Shown: positions 8,478-16,578 of the stretch, in pieces
Layout: each line of letters begins with the position of its first letter
Position numbering within the stretch: position 1 is the first letter of the stretch
From: Bacillota bacterium
Lineage (GTDB): Bacteria > Bacillota > Halanaerobiia > B1SED10-174
Reading direction: 5' to 3'
Length of the DNA stretch: 47,540 nt
Assembly (NCBI GenBank): GCA_007122335.1
Contig: SKTZ01000094.1
Span: 1 to 47,540 of the forward strand
Notes under the pieces: generated by a model
Told to the model about the DNA's origin: nothing
Database searches by the model: none
The model's input: the letters and a program-made list of their open reading frames with translations, nothing else
Program-made: the position numbers and the translations under genes

Positions 8478-8750
8478 CTATCTTCCGCTTACATGACCGG
8501 CTATGAAACAGGGATCAGCTCCAGCAACAGCAGCACCAAATCCGGCTCCGCTTAATCCGTGTGCTGAAGGAATTCCCCCAACATTTCCACTTACATGGTC
8601 TGCTAAAGTTTTAGGATCTTCCTGAGATACAAGACCTCCGAAAGTCCTGCCATCAACCCCATGCGCTGCGGGCATTCCAGCTGCCAAAACAGTTACTGCA
8701 AGGGAAAAAACCATTACTACTAAAACCAATAAAATCATTAACTTTTTCAT
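8478..8750 (-). CDS. Small secreted protein built of two 32-residue repeats
   Basis: The 90-residue precursor starts at the ATG at 8750, directly after GGGAGGAGG. An earlier in-frame start at 8798 lies upstream of this site and is unlikely. A signal peptide MKKLMILLVLVVMVFS...VLAA precedes two imperfect copies of one unit: GMPAAHGVDGRTFGG... and GIPSAHGLSGAGFGA..., each ending in DHVSG or GHVSG. Conserved positions give G-P-AHG-G-FG-V-DP-A-HVSG. The mature protein is thus two repeat units of about 32 residues with conserved His and Asp, suggesting metal or ligand binding. I do not recognise the family. It is monocistronic, with a strong promoter at 8910-8938 and a long leader of about 150 bases. 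Confidence 0.85.
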   Translation of the reverse strand: MKKLMILLVLVVMVFSLAVTVLAAGMPAAHGVDGRTFGGLVSQEDPKTLADHVSGNVGGIPSAHGLSGAGFGAAVAGADPCFIAGHVSGR

Positions 8751-8909
8751 TATTTTACCTCCTCCCTCATTAAATAAAGGGTTTTTCTTTATTACCACCC
8801 TAACCCTGGAAAAACAGGTGAGGGAAAGTAACCCAACAAAAGATTTTGTTTTGTGTGTGTTAGTTTTTTTCCTTTTTTAAGAGAATTTAATCTCGCAAAT
8901 ACTTACATA

Positions 8910-8938
8910 ATTATACCATTATCAGGAATAATTGTCAG
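8910..8938 (-). promoter_or_regulatory. Sigma-A promoter of the repeat-containing secreted protein
   Basis: On the minus strand CTGACA (8938-8933) and a perfect TATAAT (8915-8910) are 17 bases apart. The transcript would carry a leader of roughly 150 bases before the ATG at 8750. Within the leader, AATAAAG and CTTTATT can pair just upstream of the ribosome binding site. Confidence 0.75.
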
Positions 8939-9030
8939 TTATAAATAGGTTTCATTGGGGTTGTTTTAAGGTTGTAATCCTTGTTCAATCCGAATTCCTC
9001 CCTCTTTTTACTGTTAAAAACCACCGAAAA

Positions 9031-9053
9031 CAAAGACCGGCCAAAGGCCGGCC
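9031..9053 (-). terminator. Probable terminator after the aldo/keto reductase gene
   Basis: CCGGCC-AAA-GGCCGG forms a six-bp GC stem, extendable by three pairs past one mismatch. On the minus strand it is followed by TCTTTGTTTT. It lies about 120 bases beyond the stop at 9174. Confidence 0.55.
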
Positions 9054-9173
9054 TTAATTCAGCCGCTTACAGTCAGGGGCTAAAATTAAACTGGAAATTC
9101 ATCGCTGACCGCTTTATTTTATTTTCCCCGGGAGTTAATCTTTGTTTTTTTATTCCCGCTCTTGCATCATTTT

Positions 9174-10118
9174 TCAAACAACTCTAATTGCAAACTCCGG
9201 GCAATGGGGGGCACAGTAACCACAGAGGATACATTTATCCCGGTCCACCTCGCATTTTTCTTCTATCAATTCCAGGGCCTCACTGGGGCAGTATTCAATA
9301 CAGGTTCCACAGCCAGTGCAGAAATTTAATATTTTCAGTATCTTCTCGGGCCCTGCTGTCCTTTCCAGCATCTCCTGATTTATTTCTCCCTTCAGGAGTC
9401 CAATATTTACCTCCACTTCTTCAGCGCTGGCCATTCCAATCGCCAGCACCTCTATGCCAGGTACGGAAAGCGCATATTCTACTGCCTCTTTTCTCTCTCC
9501 CATAAGGTTGCCCCCTCCGAATACCTTCATAGCATAAAGGGGTTTCCCGACCTTATTAACCCTGGCAATTGCTTTTTCCATCTCCACCCGGTTCCCCTGC
9601 AAAATCCCCATACCAGCAAGGTTAATTATGGGAAAAACAATATCAATTTCCTCTCTTTCCGCAGCAGCATTGACTACCGGGACCGCATGAGTGGCTATTC
9701 CAACCCTGCCGATAATCCCCTTTCTCTTGTAATCATGTAAGCATTCCAGAGCTCCTTTTCTCTCCCGAAAAACATCTGGAGTTGCCCGGGGAGCATGCAG
9801 GTGAAAAATATCGATATGGTCAACTTCCATTTTATCCAGGGCTCCTTTTATGGCTTCTTCTTTTTCCGCGTATCCTTTAGCGTGAGATTTAGTTGCAAGA
9901 AAAATTCTCTCTGTCCTATCCTTTATTGCTAGGCGAATGTGTTCATAGGTCCGGTAGGATTGTGCGGTATCAATAAAGTTAACCCCTTTATCTATGGCTG
10001 TTTTAATTACTTCCGCTCCTTTATCGGGGGGCATATCTCTCTGCAGTGGTCCCATTACAAGACTGCCAAAACAGAGCTGGCTCACCCTGAGATCAGGTCC
10101 CCAATCAATAATTTTCAC
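9174..10118 (-). CDS. Aldo/keto reductase with a C-terminal 2[4Fe-4S] ferredoxin domain
   Basis: Residues 1-260 form an aldo/keto reductase barrel with the expected catalytic stretches: NFIDTAQSYRTYEH (Asp and Tyr), FLATKSH (Lys) and DIFHLHAP (His). Residues about 265-314 carry two four-cysteine ferredoxin motifs, CTGCGTCIEYCP and CILCGYCAPHCP. This fusion is common in anaerobes and suggests electrons pass between ferredoxin-type clusters and a carbonyl or NAD(P)H substrate. The exact substrate is not predictable. The GTG at 10127 overlaps the AAGGAAGG ribosome binding site, so the GTG at 10118, eight bases further, is the better start (314 residues). The gene follows the lipoprotein gene on the same strand after a 42-base gap. 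Confidence 0.9.
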   Translation of the reverse strand: MKIIDWGPDLRVSQLCFGSLVMGPLQRDMPPDKGAEVIKTAIDKGVNFIDTAQSYRTYEHIRLAIKDRTERIFLATKSHAKGYAEKEEAIKGALDKMEVDHIDIFHLHAPRATPDVFRERKGALECLHDYKRKGIIGRVGIATHAVPVVNAAAEREEIDIVFPIINLAGMGILQGNRVEMEKAIARVNKVGKPLYAMKVFGGGNLMGERKEAVEYALSVPGIEVLAIGMASAEEVEVNIGLLKGEINQEMLERTAGPEKILKILNFCTGCGTCIEYCPSEALELIEEKCEVDRDKCILCGYCAPHCPEFAIRVV

Positions 10119-10160
10119 GGCTAACACCTTCCTTGTTTGGTTTTGAAAATTTTCACAAGA

Positions 10161-10790
10161 TCAATCTGAGTTTTCCGAATTCATTTTTAGAAGGTACTCA
10201 TTTTTTTCCAGGCAGAAAAAATTCTCCTTGATCAGCCGGGCCCGGGGATAAATGCCATCCCCGTACTCGTACTGGTACTGGGTTACAAAGAAAAAACTTT
10301 TGCCCTCGCTATCTCTACCCAGTTCCACCTTGGCTGCCCGGCCCAGATTCTCGTTAGAATAGAGATAAATCCTATCCTGCCATTCATCCGAGACTGAACT
10401 TTCCTCTCTTAACTGCCATCCCTCTTCCGGAAAAATCCATTCCGGGTCAAAAACTTTTTCTCCGAGATCCTTCGTTTTTTCAGGGTCCACCTGGGAAAAT
10501 CTCACATAGGCATTCTCGTTTATCTCTCCATTCCAGGAATAATAAAACCAGACTTCCCCTGGTTTGGTAACTGGTTCCATGGGGCTGGGATAATAGGTTT
10601 TTTTCCCAATTTCTTCGTCAATAAATAGTCTTGCTTCAATTTCTTCCTCCATACCTTCAATTTGAATGGAGAAGGTTTTTTCTTCAGGCCATTCCTGTGA
10701 ATTTTCTCCTGTTTGTGCATGATTACATCCTTGCAGGCTGATCAGCAGGACAAAGAAAATCAAGAAAAAAGTTATAAATTTGTTGTTCAC
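10161..10790 (-). CDS. Lipoprotein of unknown function
   Basis: A 209-residue precursor with an N-terminal hydrophobic segment and the lipobox SLQGC, predicting lipidation at Cys22 and export. The mature part is acidic and rich in aromatic residues (WFYYSWNGE, FPEEGWQL, FFFVTQYQYEYGDG), looking like a beta-rich extracytoplasmic domain. I do not recognise a family. The start is GTG at 10790, ten bases after GGAGGT. It lies between the CoA-transferase and the aldo/keto reductase on the same strand, and co-transcription is possible, but nothing in the sequence links the functions. Confidence 0.8.
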   Translation of the reverse strand: MNNKFITFFLIFFVLLISLQGCNHAQTGENSQEWPEEKTFSIQIEGMEEEIEARLFIDEEIGKKTYYPSPMEPVTKPGEVWFYYSWNGEINENAYVRFSQVDPEKTKDLGEKVFDPEWIFPEEGWQLREESSVSDEWQDRIYLYSNENLGRAAKVELGRDSEGKSFFFVTQYQYEYGDGIYPRARLIKENFFCLEKNEYLLKMNSENSD

Positions 10791-10857
10791 TTCCAGGTAA
10801 CCTCCACCAGAAAAATTATTTTAAACTCCAAAACTTATTTTTTCTGCGAAGCAGTAA

Positions 10858-12009
10858 TTACTCCAGGCCAAATCTTTTAAGAATTTCAGAGTTATGCTCC
10901 CCGAGTTCTGGGGCAGGGGCTCTTTGATCGCTATCGTGGAGAGAAGAAATTTTGATTGGATTGCCGGCGGCTTTTACCGGCCCCAGGTCAGGGTCCATTA
11001 TATCAACGAGCATTTTGCGGGCTTCCAGTTGCAGATCAGAGAAAAGTTTGTCAACAGAATTAATTGAACCATTGGGAATTCCATTTACCTCGAGGAGAGT
11101 CCTTAATTCTGCCGCTTGATACGCGCCCAGCAATTCATCAAGAATTGGCTTTAATTCCCTGTAATTATCGGTTCGCAGGGCATTGGTCTTAAATCGAGGA
11201 TCTTCTATTAAATCTTCTCGCCCCATGGTCCGGCAAAAACACCACCACAAATTATCATTCCCTATTGCGATAATAACCCAGTCATCTTTTGCCTTAAAAG
11301 CTTCAAAGGGGGTTATTGAGGGGTGCCTTGTCCCCAGAGGTCCTGGTGGTTTTCCATCAACAAAATACCGGGCTATTGCGTTTTCCAGGATAGCCACCAT
11401 TGCATCAAACATTGCCACATCAACCCGCTGACCCTTTCCAGTTCTTTCCCGGGCGAATAAAGCTGTGCTTATTCCCAGGGCAGTAAAAAGGGCAGCGTTA
11501 ATATCACCAATGGACATACCCACTCGAACCGGGGGGCCATCGGGATCTCCAGTAATACTCATGATTCCGCTTCTTCCCTGCACAATCATGTCATAGGCTG
11601 CTTTCTCGGATTCGGGCCCGGAATAACCATAACCCGATGAACTGGCATAAACCAGGCCGGGATTGATTTCTCGCAGTCTTTCATAACCAAATCCCAATCT
11701 ATCCATTGTTCCGGGTTTAAAGTTTTCTACCAGGACGTCCACCTGGGGTACCATTTCCAGGAGCCTTTTCCGGTCTCTTTCTTCTTTAAAATCCAGGACG
11801 ATACTTTTTTTCCCCCGGTTTAAGCTGATAAAATAGACGCTTTTACCCTTGAGAAACGGCCCATAATGGCGGGCATCATCCCCTATTTCGGGTCTTTCTA
11901 CTTTTATTATCTCTGCCCCCAGATCAGCCAGGAGCATTGTGCAAAAGGGTCCCGCAAGAACCCTGGTCAGGTCAAGAACTACAATATCTTCCAGCGGTTT
12001 TTTGTCCAA
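10858..12009 (-). CDS. CaiB/BaiF family III CoA-transferase
   Basis: The protein (383 residues from the preferred TTG start) matches the family III acyl-CoA transferase pattern: VVLDLTRVLAGPFCTMLLADLGAEIIKVE near the N terminus read in two parts, NRGKKSIVLDFK, VENFKPGTMDRLG, and the catalytic aspartate in KAAYDMIVQG. Such enzymes move CoA between carboxylic acids via an aspartyl-CoA thioester, for example on carnitine, oxalate or aromatic acids. The sequence does not decide the substrate. An ATG at 12027 lies upstream of the ribosome binding site GGGAGGG, whereas the TTG at 12009 is six bases downstream of it and is favoured. The ThiF-like gene is upstream in the same direction. Confidence 0.92.
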   Translation of the reverse strand: MDKKPLEDIVVLDLTRVLAGPFCTMLLADLGAEIIKVERPEIGDDARHYGPFLKGKSVYFISLNRGKKSIVLDFKEERDRKRLLEMVPQVDVLVENFKPGTMDRLGFGYERLREINPGLVYASSSGYGYSGPESEKAAYDMIVQGRSGIMSITGDPDGPPVRVGMSIGDINAALFTALGISTALFARERTGKGQRVDVAMFDAMVAILENAIARYFVDGKPPGPLGTRHPSITPFEAFKAKDDWVIIAIGNDNLWWCFCRTMGREDLIEDPRFKTNALRTDNYRELKPILDELLGAYQAAELRTLLEVNGIPNGSINSVDKLFSDLQLEARKMLVDIMDPDLGPVKAAGNPIKISSLHDSDQRAPAPELGEHNSEILKRFGLE

Positions 12010-12068
12010 AAAAAGCCCTCCCTGCATCCTGATTTATAGATAATAAACTAAAAATTTAATTTACCCTT

Positions 12069-12926
12069 TTAAGTTCCGTCAAACCGAATCATTTCAACTA
12101 ACCCTAACCGTGCATCGAAAAAAAGCATTCTGTTGCGTATTAATTCTCCCTCTCCGAGGATGATTTTTACTACCTCCTGGGCCTGCCAGGCAGCAACCAT
12201 GGCTGGGGTAGCAGAAGGGTTACCCAGTTCTTCTTCACTGAATTTATCCGGGATTTTTTCCTGATGGATGGGGTAGATCTCTTCCAGACCCCGGTCGCCG
12301 GGAAAAATGGTCATCACCTGGCCGCAATATCCACCAATGGCTCCGTGAACCATTGGGATTTTTAGTTTCCGGGATATTTCCTGGAGAAGAAGCCGGGAGG
12401 ATAGGTTATCAAGGGCATCGCAGACCACCTCACACCCCGCAAAAAAATCAATACCATTTTTTTCTCTTAGCTCTACCTTTACCCCAGAAAACAAAACCCC
12501 GCTATTTACCGTTTTTACTCTCTGTGCAGCTGCTCCTACTTTACTCCGCCCAAGATTATTTTCCCGGGAAAAAATCTGCCGATTTAAATTATTATCCTCA
12601 AAAATATCCTTATCCAGGACCACCAGTTCTCCCACACCCATCCTGGTTAAAAGTTCTATCAAAAAACCTCCCAGCCCTCCCGCTCCCACAATTCCAACTT
12701 TGGCTTTTAATAATTTGAGCTGACCCGAAATTCCAGTCGTTCCGTAATTGCGAAGGTACCTGGCAGGGAGGATATCCAGTTCAAGGGATTTTATCTGAAT
12801 TGCTCTGGGGCCAACATTAAACTGTTCCGCTAGTTCCAGTTCTTTATTTACTGCCAAAATTTTGACTTCTTTTCCAGCTATTTTTACTTTTTCTGAGTTC
12901 TTTTTTAGTACTTCCTCCAGTTTCAT
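12069..12926 (-). CDS. ThiF/MoeB/HesA family adenylyltransferase
   Basis: The 285-residue protein has an N-terminal extension (residues 1-50, possibly a degenerate ThiS/MoaD-like segment) followed by the E1-like Rossmann core. GIVGAGGLGG binds ATP, DKDIFEDNNLNRQ and GRSKVGAA are the conserved E1 stretches, and CDALDNLSSR contains the catalytic region. Family members activate the C-terminal glycine of a sulfur-carrier protein (ThiS, MoaD) for sulfur transfer. The two CxxC pairs that bind zinc in many MoeB/ThiF proteins are absent, so a related but distinct role is possible. The ATG follows a GGGGGTG ribosome binding site. No ThiS or MoaD gene is in the window. Confidence 0.88.
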   Translation of the reverse strand: MKLEEVLKKNSEKVKIAGKEVKILAVNKELELAEQFNVGPRAIQIKSLELDILPARYLRNYGTTGISGQLKLLKAKVGIVGAGGLGGFLIELLTRMGVGELVVLDKDIFEDNNLNRQIFSRENNLGRSKVGAAAQRVKTVNSGVLFSGVKVELREKNGIDFFAGCEVVCDALDNLSSRLLLQEISRKLKIPMVHGAIGGYCGQVMTIFPGDRGLEEIYPIHQEKIPDKFSEEELGNPSATPAMVAAWQAQEVVKIILGEGELIRNRMLFFDARLGLVEMIRFDGT

Positions 12927-12929
12927 TGA

Positions 12930-13211
12930 AGCACCCCCTGGTTAAATATTTATACTTTTTTAAACCATTTCCTCCTCTGTAGACCCTATGCCGGTGAACA
13001 TAACGGAAAAACCCTACTCCTATATGAACCGGACAACTTCTTTGACCTTCTCTTCTTTTTAGCACTAAAGCTGGCAGGTCTTTCTCCAGAAATCGGGAAT
13101 GAAATTGTTGAGGATAAAAAACCTGCAGGCCTTGCTTTCGCCATTTTCTTAAGCCCAGGGCAAAAGAACCAGGTTGGAAACGTACTGATAGAGATGAAAT
13201 CCCCACCATAA
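12930..13211 (+). pseudogene. Coding-like frame with no start codon, just upstream of an exported protein
   Basis: The frame is open from 12930 to a TAA at 13209-13211, and its last 65 codons read like a real protein (YEPDNFFDLLFFLALKLAG, SPEIGNEIVEDKKPAGLAF, SPGQKNQVGN). There is no ATG, GTG or TTG before the final codons. An ATG at 12988 in another frame would join this frame if one A were added to the GAAAAACCC tract near 13012. The stop is 32 bases before the ATG of the next + gene. It is either a decayed gene or one broken by a homopolymer sequencing error. I do not recognise the family. No ribosome binding site precedes 12988, which weakens the case. Confidence 0.35.
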
Positions 13212-13243
13212 AATCCTTTTAATAACAAGAAAGGGAGTTTTCT

Positions 13244-13957
13244 ATGTTTCGCCCAATGGTCTCATCAATCCTTATACTCCTCTTAATATCGGCAGCTTTT
13301 TCTCCCGTTGTTTTTACCGCTGAACAACCGGAAAAAAGAGAACTTGAATTTTCTCGAGAATACCCTGCTTCTTTTTTTGTAGTTTATCAGGAACTTTTCA
13401 ACCCCGATAATTTTTCTCTACTGGGAAAACTATTAACAGTTTTCCTTAAAGAAAAAGATCGGGGGTTTATTTTTCTTCCCCGGGAAAACAAATCTTTTTC
13501 CGTTCAAAGCCGCAGTACCATTCAACCCCAAAGCACACTTACAATACATTCCTGGGGAAACAATAAGTTTTCTTTCTCTGCGGATTTAGTCCTTGAAAAA
13601 ATTATAACCTTTCCCTGTTCAGTTGAAACCATCATCCAGTATACCGAAAAAGAAAACACTGTTCTGGCTCAGGCAAATCTATACTATTCCCTTCCGGCAG
13701 GAATTGAAATTACCAGCCAGGTTTTTAAAACGATAACCGGAGATGATTACATTAAAAACGAACTCCAGAAATTTTTGGAAGAACTCCATGAAATAACTGG
13801 AATTCTGGGAAACCTTGCCCAGGAAACCTGGCTTGAAGTTGCAGAAAATACAGATGATTTAGATACCGTTTTCCCCGTTTCCTTCACACCAGCAGAAATA
13901 GAACTGGTAACAGAAATTATTACAAAAATTGGGACAGCGGAGAATAATAATCCCTAA
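13244..13957 (+). CDS. Exported protein of unknown function
   Basis: A 237-residue precursor with a clear signal peptide (MFRPMVSSILILLLISAAFS, cleavage probably after FTA at about residue 26) and a soluble mature chain of alternating beta-like segments. An AAGGGAG ribosome binding site precedes the ATG. The order of a long beta-sheet region (residues 80-160), a TITGDDYI stretch and a C-terminal helical tail vaguely recalls SRPBCC/START-type folds, but I see no diagnostic motif. It converges on the DUF92 gene with a 26-base gap. The only possible operon partner is the start-less frame immediately upstream. Confidence 0.8.
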   Translation: MFRPMVSSILILLLISAAFSPVVFTAEQPEKRELEFSREYPASFFVVYQELFNPDNFSLLGKLLTVFLKEKDRGFIFLPRENKSFSVQSRSTIQPQSTLTIHSWGNNKFSFSADLVLEKIITFPCSVETIIQYTEKENTVLAQANLYYSLPAGIEITSQVFKTITGDDYIKNELQKFLEELHEITGILGNLAQETWLEVAENTDDLDTVFPVSFTPAEIELVTEIITKIGTAENNNP

Positions 13958-13983
13958 TTTTTTTGGTCACTTTTTTTCTCCCC

Positions 13984-14799
13984 CTAACCCCAGATAACAC
14001 CACCCAGGGCCCCAAGCATAGCCCCAAAAAAACTGCTGGCAAGATTAACACCATCATTATTCAACCAGTTAAAACCTCTAATTTTAACTGTATTGTTGCC
14101 ACAGGAGTGGACGGGTATTTCAATCTCTTTTCCGCAGATTTCACAGTAATACATCGCCTGCCTGGTGGCTCCAAGGAAACTGTCCAGCAAAGCCCCTAAA
14201 GTTCCCCCTAAAAGGGCTGCGCCGATTACCCAGAAGTGGTTTTTAAAGTTTGCGGTCTGAATAAAAAGGCCTACAAGGGCGGTAAATCCAATTAGGAGAG
14301 AGGCCGCAACTGAAGCCAGGAAACCTGCCCGGGTAATTCCCCCACTTGTTCCGGGGGGAACCCGGTCACCGTTGGTAATCAGCCGGGGAGTTTTCCTGCT
14401 TAAAATGCCCAGTTCTGTAGCCCAGGTATCCGCATTGACTGTGGCCATTGCCCCCAGGTATGCTCCAAACCATAAAGGACTGGCAAAGAGAGCGCTAAAA
14501 ATTGCAAGGGCGGCGCCCAGGCCCCCGTTGGCCAGGGTTTGAGCCAGGTCCCGGGTTTCTCCTTTGGCAAATTTTTTTGCTGTTTCTTCCTTTTCATATC
14601 TTCGGTACCTCGAAAGAAGGGAAGAAGAAATAAAAAAAATTGCCAGAAGGGAAAACCAGAGCCACCCCCCAAAACTTATGATAACAGTTCCGACAAGTAT
14701 TGCTCCCCAGAACCCGCTTGGGGAAAGAGATCTTTTCTTGTAAGCTATCAGGGCAATAATTAAGCTGGTTGTTATAGCCAAAAAAATATTAACCTGCAT
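13984..14799 (-). CDS. DUF92 (VTE6-like) membrane protein
   Basis: The 271-residue integral membrane protein carries the DUF92 signature: LAQTLANGGLGA, the block GAYLGAMATVNADTWATELG, and VPPGTSGGITRAG. Plant and cyanobacterial relatives (VTE6) phosphorylate phytyl-monophosphate to the diphosphate. In non-photosynthetic bacteria the substrate is unknown, but a polyprenyl phosphate is plausible. About seven hydrophobic helices are visible. The ribosome binding site TAGGAGG overlaps the stop codon of the upstream kinase gene three bases away, so the two are translationally coupled. A CEICGK...HSCG four-residue metal-like cluster (two Cys, then His and Cys) in a loop near residue 220 is a local oddity. 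Confidence 0.88.
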   Translation of the reverse strand: MQVNIFLAITTSLIIALIAYKKRSLSPSGFWGAILVGTVIISFGGWLWFSLLAIFFISSSLLSRYRRYEKEETAKKFAKGETRDLAQTLANGGLGAALAIFSALFASPLWFGAYLGAMATVNADTWATELGILSRKTPRLITNGDRVPPGTSGGITRAGFLASVAASLLIGFTALVGLFIQTANFKNHFWVIGAALLGGTLGALLDSFLGATRQAMYYCEICGKEIEIPVHSCGNNTVKIRGFNWLNNDGVNLASSFFGAMLGALGGVIWG

Positions 14800-14802
14800 G
14801 TT

Positions 14803-15468
14803 TTAACCTCCTACAAGGAAAAAAAGAAGAAGAGCTGTTCCCAGAGGGACAAAAAGGTTGTCCCACCCCGAGCGAAACAGGGCTTCCAGGATTGTTGCTC
14901 CCAGTGCAGTAAGTAAGCTTATATAAAACACTTCTCCCGGGCTCTGGGAGAAGGAAAAAATCAAAATCAAAACCAGGATAATAAAACTTGTTACCAGCAT
15001 CACCAGGGATCCAACCAAGGTTTTAACATGTTGAATTACAGGGATTCTTCTCTTTCCCCATTTTTTCCCAACCATTGCAGCCAGTCCGTCACCCCAGGCC
15101 ATTACCATTATCCCCGCGGCCAAATAAATAAAATTTCCTTCTCCCCAGAAAAGAAAGACCAGAATTAAAAGCGAAAGAGCATAAAAAACTGTTCCCAGGG
15201 ATGATGACGAATTCCCTTCCATGGCTTTAAAAATCCTTTTCTTGCCGGATAGGTAATTTATACCCACAAAAGTTGCCGGGGGCAAAAGAGCCCATGCTCC
15301 AGAATCAATTAAAACCCGGGCAAAAAATATCCAGTGTCCTACCCCGATGTGGATGAACTTCCTGGTAATGGCAGGATTTACAAGGCCCTTTATTCTCAGT
15401 GCTTCTGATATACCGATCAGGAAAAAGACAAAAACAAAAGAAAAAAATACTCCTATTAGATCATGCAT
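14803..15468 (-). CDS. Dolichol/phytol-kinase-like CTP-dependent polyprenol kinase (VTE5/SEC59-like)
   Basis: The 221-residue membrane protein has the CTP-dependent lipid kinase pattern: RKFIHIGVGHW near the N terminus, MVMAWGDGLAAMVGKKWGK in the middle and the glycine-rich end. Family members phosphorylate long-chain isoprenoid alcohols (phytol, dolichol) or diacylglycerol. About six helices are predicted. The TTG at 15507 has no ribosome binding site. The ATG at 15468 follows CGGGGTGG and is preferred. Together with the downstream DUF92 gene it recreates the VTE5-VTE6 two-step route from isoprenoid alcohol to diphosphate, a salvage function that fits lipid or quinone recycling. Confidence 0.85.
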   Translation of the reverse strand: MHDLIGVFFSFVFVFFLIGISEALRIKGLVNPAITRKFIHIGVGHWIFFARVLIDSGAWALLPPATFVGINYLSGKKRIFKAMEGNSSSSLGTVFYALSLLILVFLFWGEGNFIYLAAGIMVMAWGDGLAAMVGKKWGKRRIPVIQHVKTLVGSLVMLVTSFIILVLILIFSFSQSPGEVFYISLLTALGATILEALFRSGWDNLFVPLGTALLLFFLVGG

Positions 15469-15630
15469 GCTGCCACCCCGAATTCTTTTAAATTTTTCCT
15501 TCGACAAAAATCCTTATATCCCTCTCTCCTTTACCACTTTAAAGCTTTCTACTTAGCAGGAAAAAGCGCTAGTTATCAAGAAACTTATATTAAGTAAACA
15601 ATTATATTTAACAGAAAGGGGGAAGAGTAG

Positions 15631-16188
15631 ATGAGCAGTCATACAAAAATAATCGAAGATAAAGCTCACCACTACAGAATCTTAAAAATGCCCGTTTTCC
15701 GAAAAACTCCCGGGGTAATATTCGACCTGGTTCCCTTAGGTTTAATCCCTAATATTAGTGCAATAGACCGGGTTATCCATTCCAGCGAAGCCTTTTCGCC
15801 CGGTCCAGTGGGGAATGTAGAGCGGCCCTGGTACATGCACACTCATCAGGCAGACAACCTTGTTGTTCTCCAGGGAGTTCGCTTTGTAGAACTATATTCC
15901 ATGAAAACCGGGGAATTGGAAAAATTTGAAGTCGGACCCGATTATATCAAAAAAAACGGCGAACCATTCTATGAAGGTGGCTGCATGCTTACCTGGCCCA
16001 CCAACGTTTTTCACCGGATTATTTCTGGACCCCAGGGCTCTGCTTCCATTAATTTTGCAAGCCACCGCGAAGGAATAGATATGAGGACAAATTTTAATAT
16101 TTACGAACTGGACCAAAAAACCGGAAAATTCGATGTCCTTCGGTATGGACATGAAGATCAGGATTTTGACAAAAACTCAAAAACCTAA
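15631..16188 (+). CDS. Cupin-domain protein
   Basis: The 185-residue soluble protein has one beta-barrel cupin core. The stretch WYMHTHQADNLVVLQGVRFVEL read in two parts gives the HxH...G metal-binding motif, and NVFHRI supplies a later histidine of motif 2. Flanking segments resemble the RmlC/WxcM sugar-epimerase-like and dioxygenase-like cupins, but the catalytic residues of a named enzyme are not decisive. The ATG follows AAAGGGGGAAGAG. The gene is monocistronic, diverging from the polyprenol-kinase gene and followed by 390 bases without a clear gene. The function is not assigned beyond metal-binding cupin. Confidence 0.8.
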   Translation: MSSHTKIIEDKAHHYRILKMPVFRKTPGVIFDLVPLGLIPNISAIDRVIHSSEAFSPGPVGNVERPWYMHTHQADNLVVLQGVRFVELYSMKTGELEKFEVGPDYIKKNGEPFYEGGCMLTWPTNVFHRIISGPQGSASINFASHREGIDMRTNFNIYELDQKTGKFDVLRYGHEDQDFDKNSKT

Positions 16189-16523
16189 TAGTAAATTTTG
16201 CAAAGGAGTAGCAAAGAAGAGATTTCTTAACCAAATCCTTTTCTTTTATTGGGGAATTTCCAGTAGGGAAATATTATATGATAATCCACTTTTGGGGAAC
16301 TGTCCTAAAAGAAACATTTGAGATTGATTAAGGTATTAACAACTTGGCAGACTGGTTTTACTCTAGATCCGCCTGAAAGCGTTGAAATATTTGAAGTAAC
16401 CATGGGAATACAAAACAATAGAAGCATGTCCCTGTTCTGTGCTCCGGGAGACAATTGCTCCTGAAAGGGAGTAACCATAAGATTTTAGGAAATAGAACAA
16501 AACAACAGAGCAAAAAATTGAAA
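16189..16523. other. Intergenic region without a supported gene
   Basis: About 330 bases between the cupin gene and the terminator of the asparagine-synthase-like gene. A 46-codon frame from a TTG at 16324 to a TGA at 16464 has no ribosome binding site. I see no hairpin with a T-run for the cupin gene, no tRNA and no repeats. Confidence 0.5.
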
Positions 16524-16568
16524 TAAAAAAACCGGGTCCTGCAGTTTATTTACCACCGGCCCGGTTTT
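16524..16568 (-). terminator. Terminator of the asparagine-synthase-like gene
   Basis: On the minus strand AAAACCGGG (16568-16560) pairs with CCCGGTTTT (16536-16528), further T residues following. It is 11 bases past the stop codon. The loop of 23 bases is long but contains complementary GGTGG-type segments. Confidence 0.8.
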
Positions 16569-16578
16569 ATCTTATTTT

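Noticed and set aside
12844-13209. A 121-codon minus-strand frame opposite the start-less ORF
   Set aside because: Its composition (many Arg, Lys, Gly and Phe in random order) is not protein-like, it runs into the ThiF-like gene and lacks a ribosome binding site.
16324-16464. A 46-codon frame from TTG after the cupin gene
   Set aside because: No ribosome binding site, no recognisable motif and no conserved signals around it; could be an old gene remnant but there is no positive evidence.
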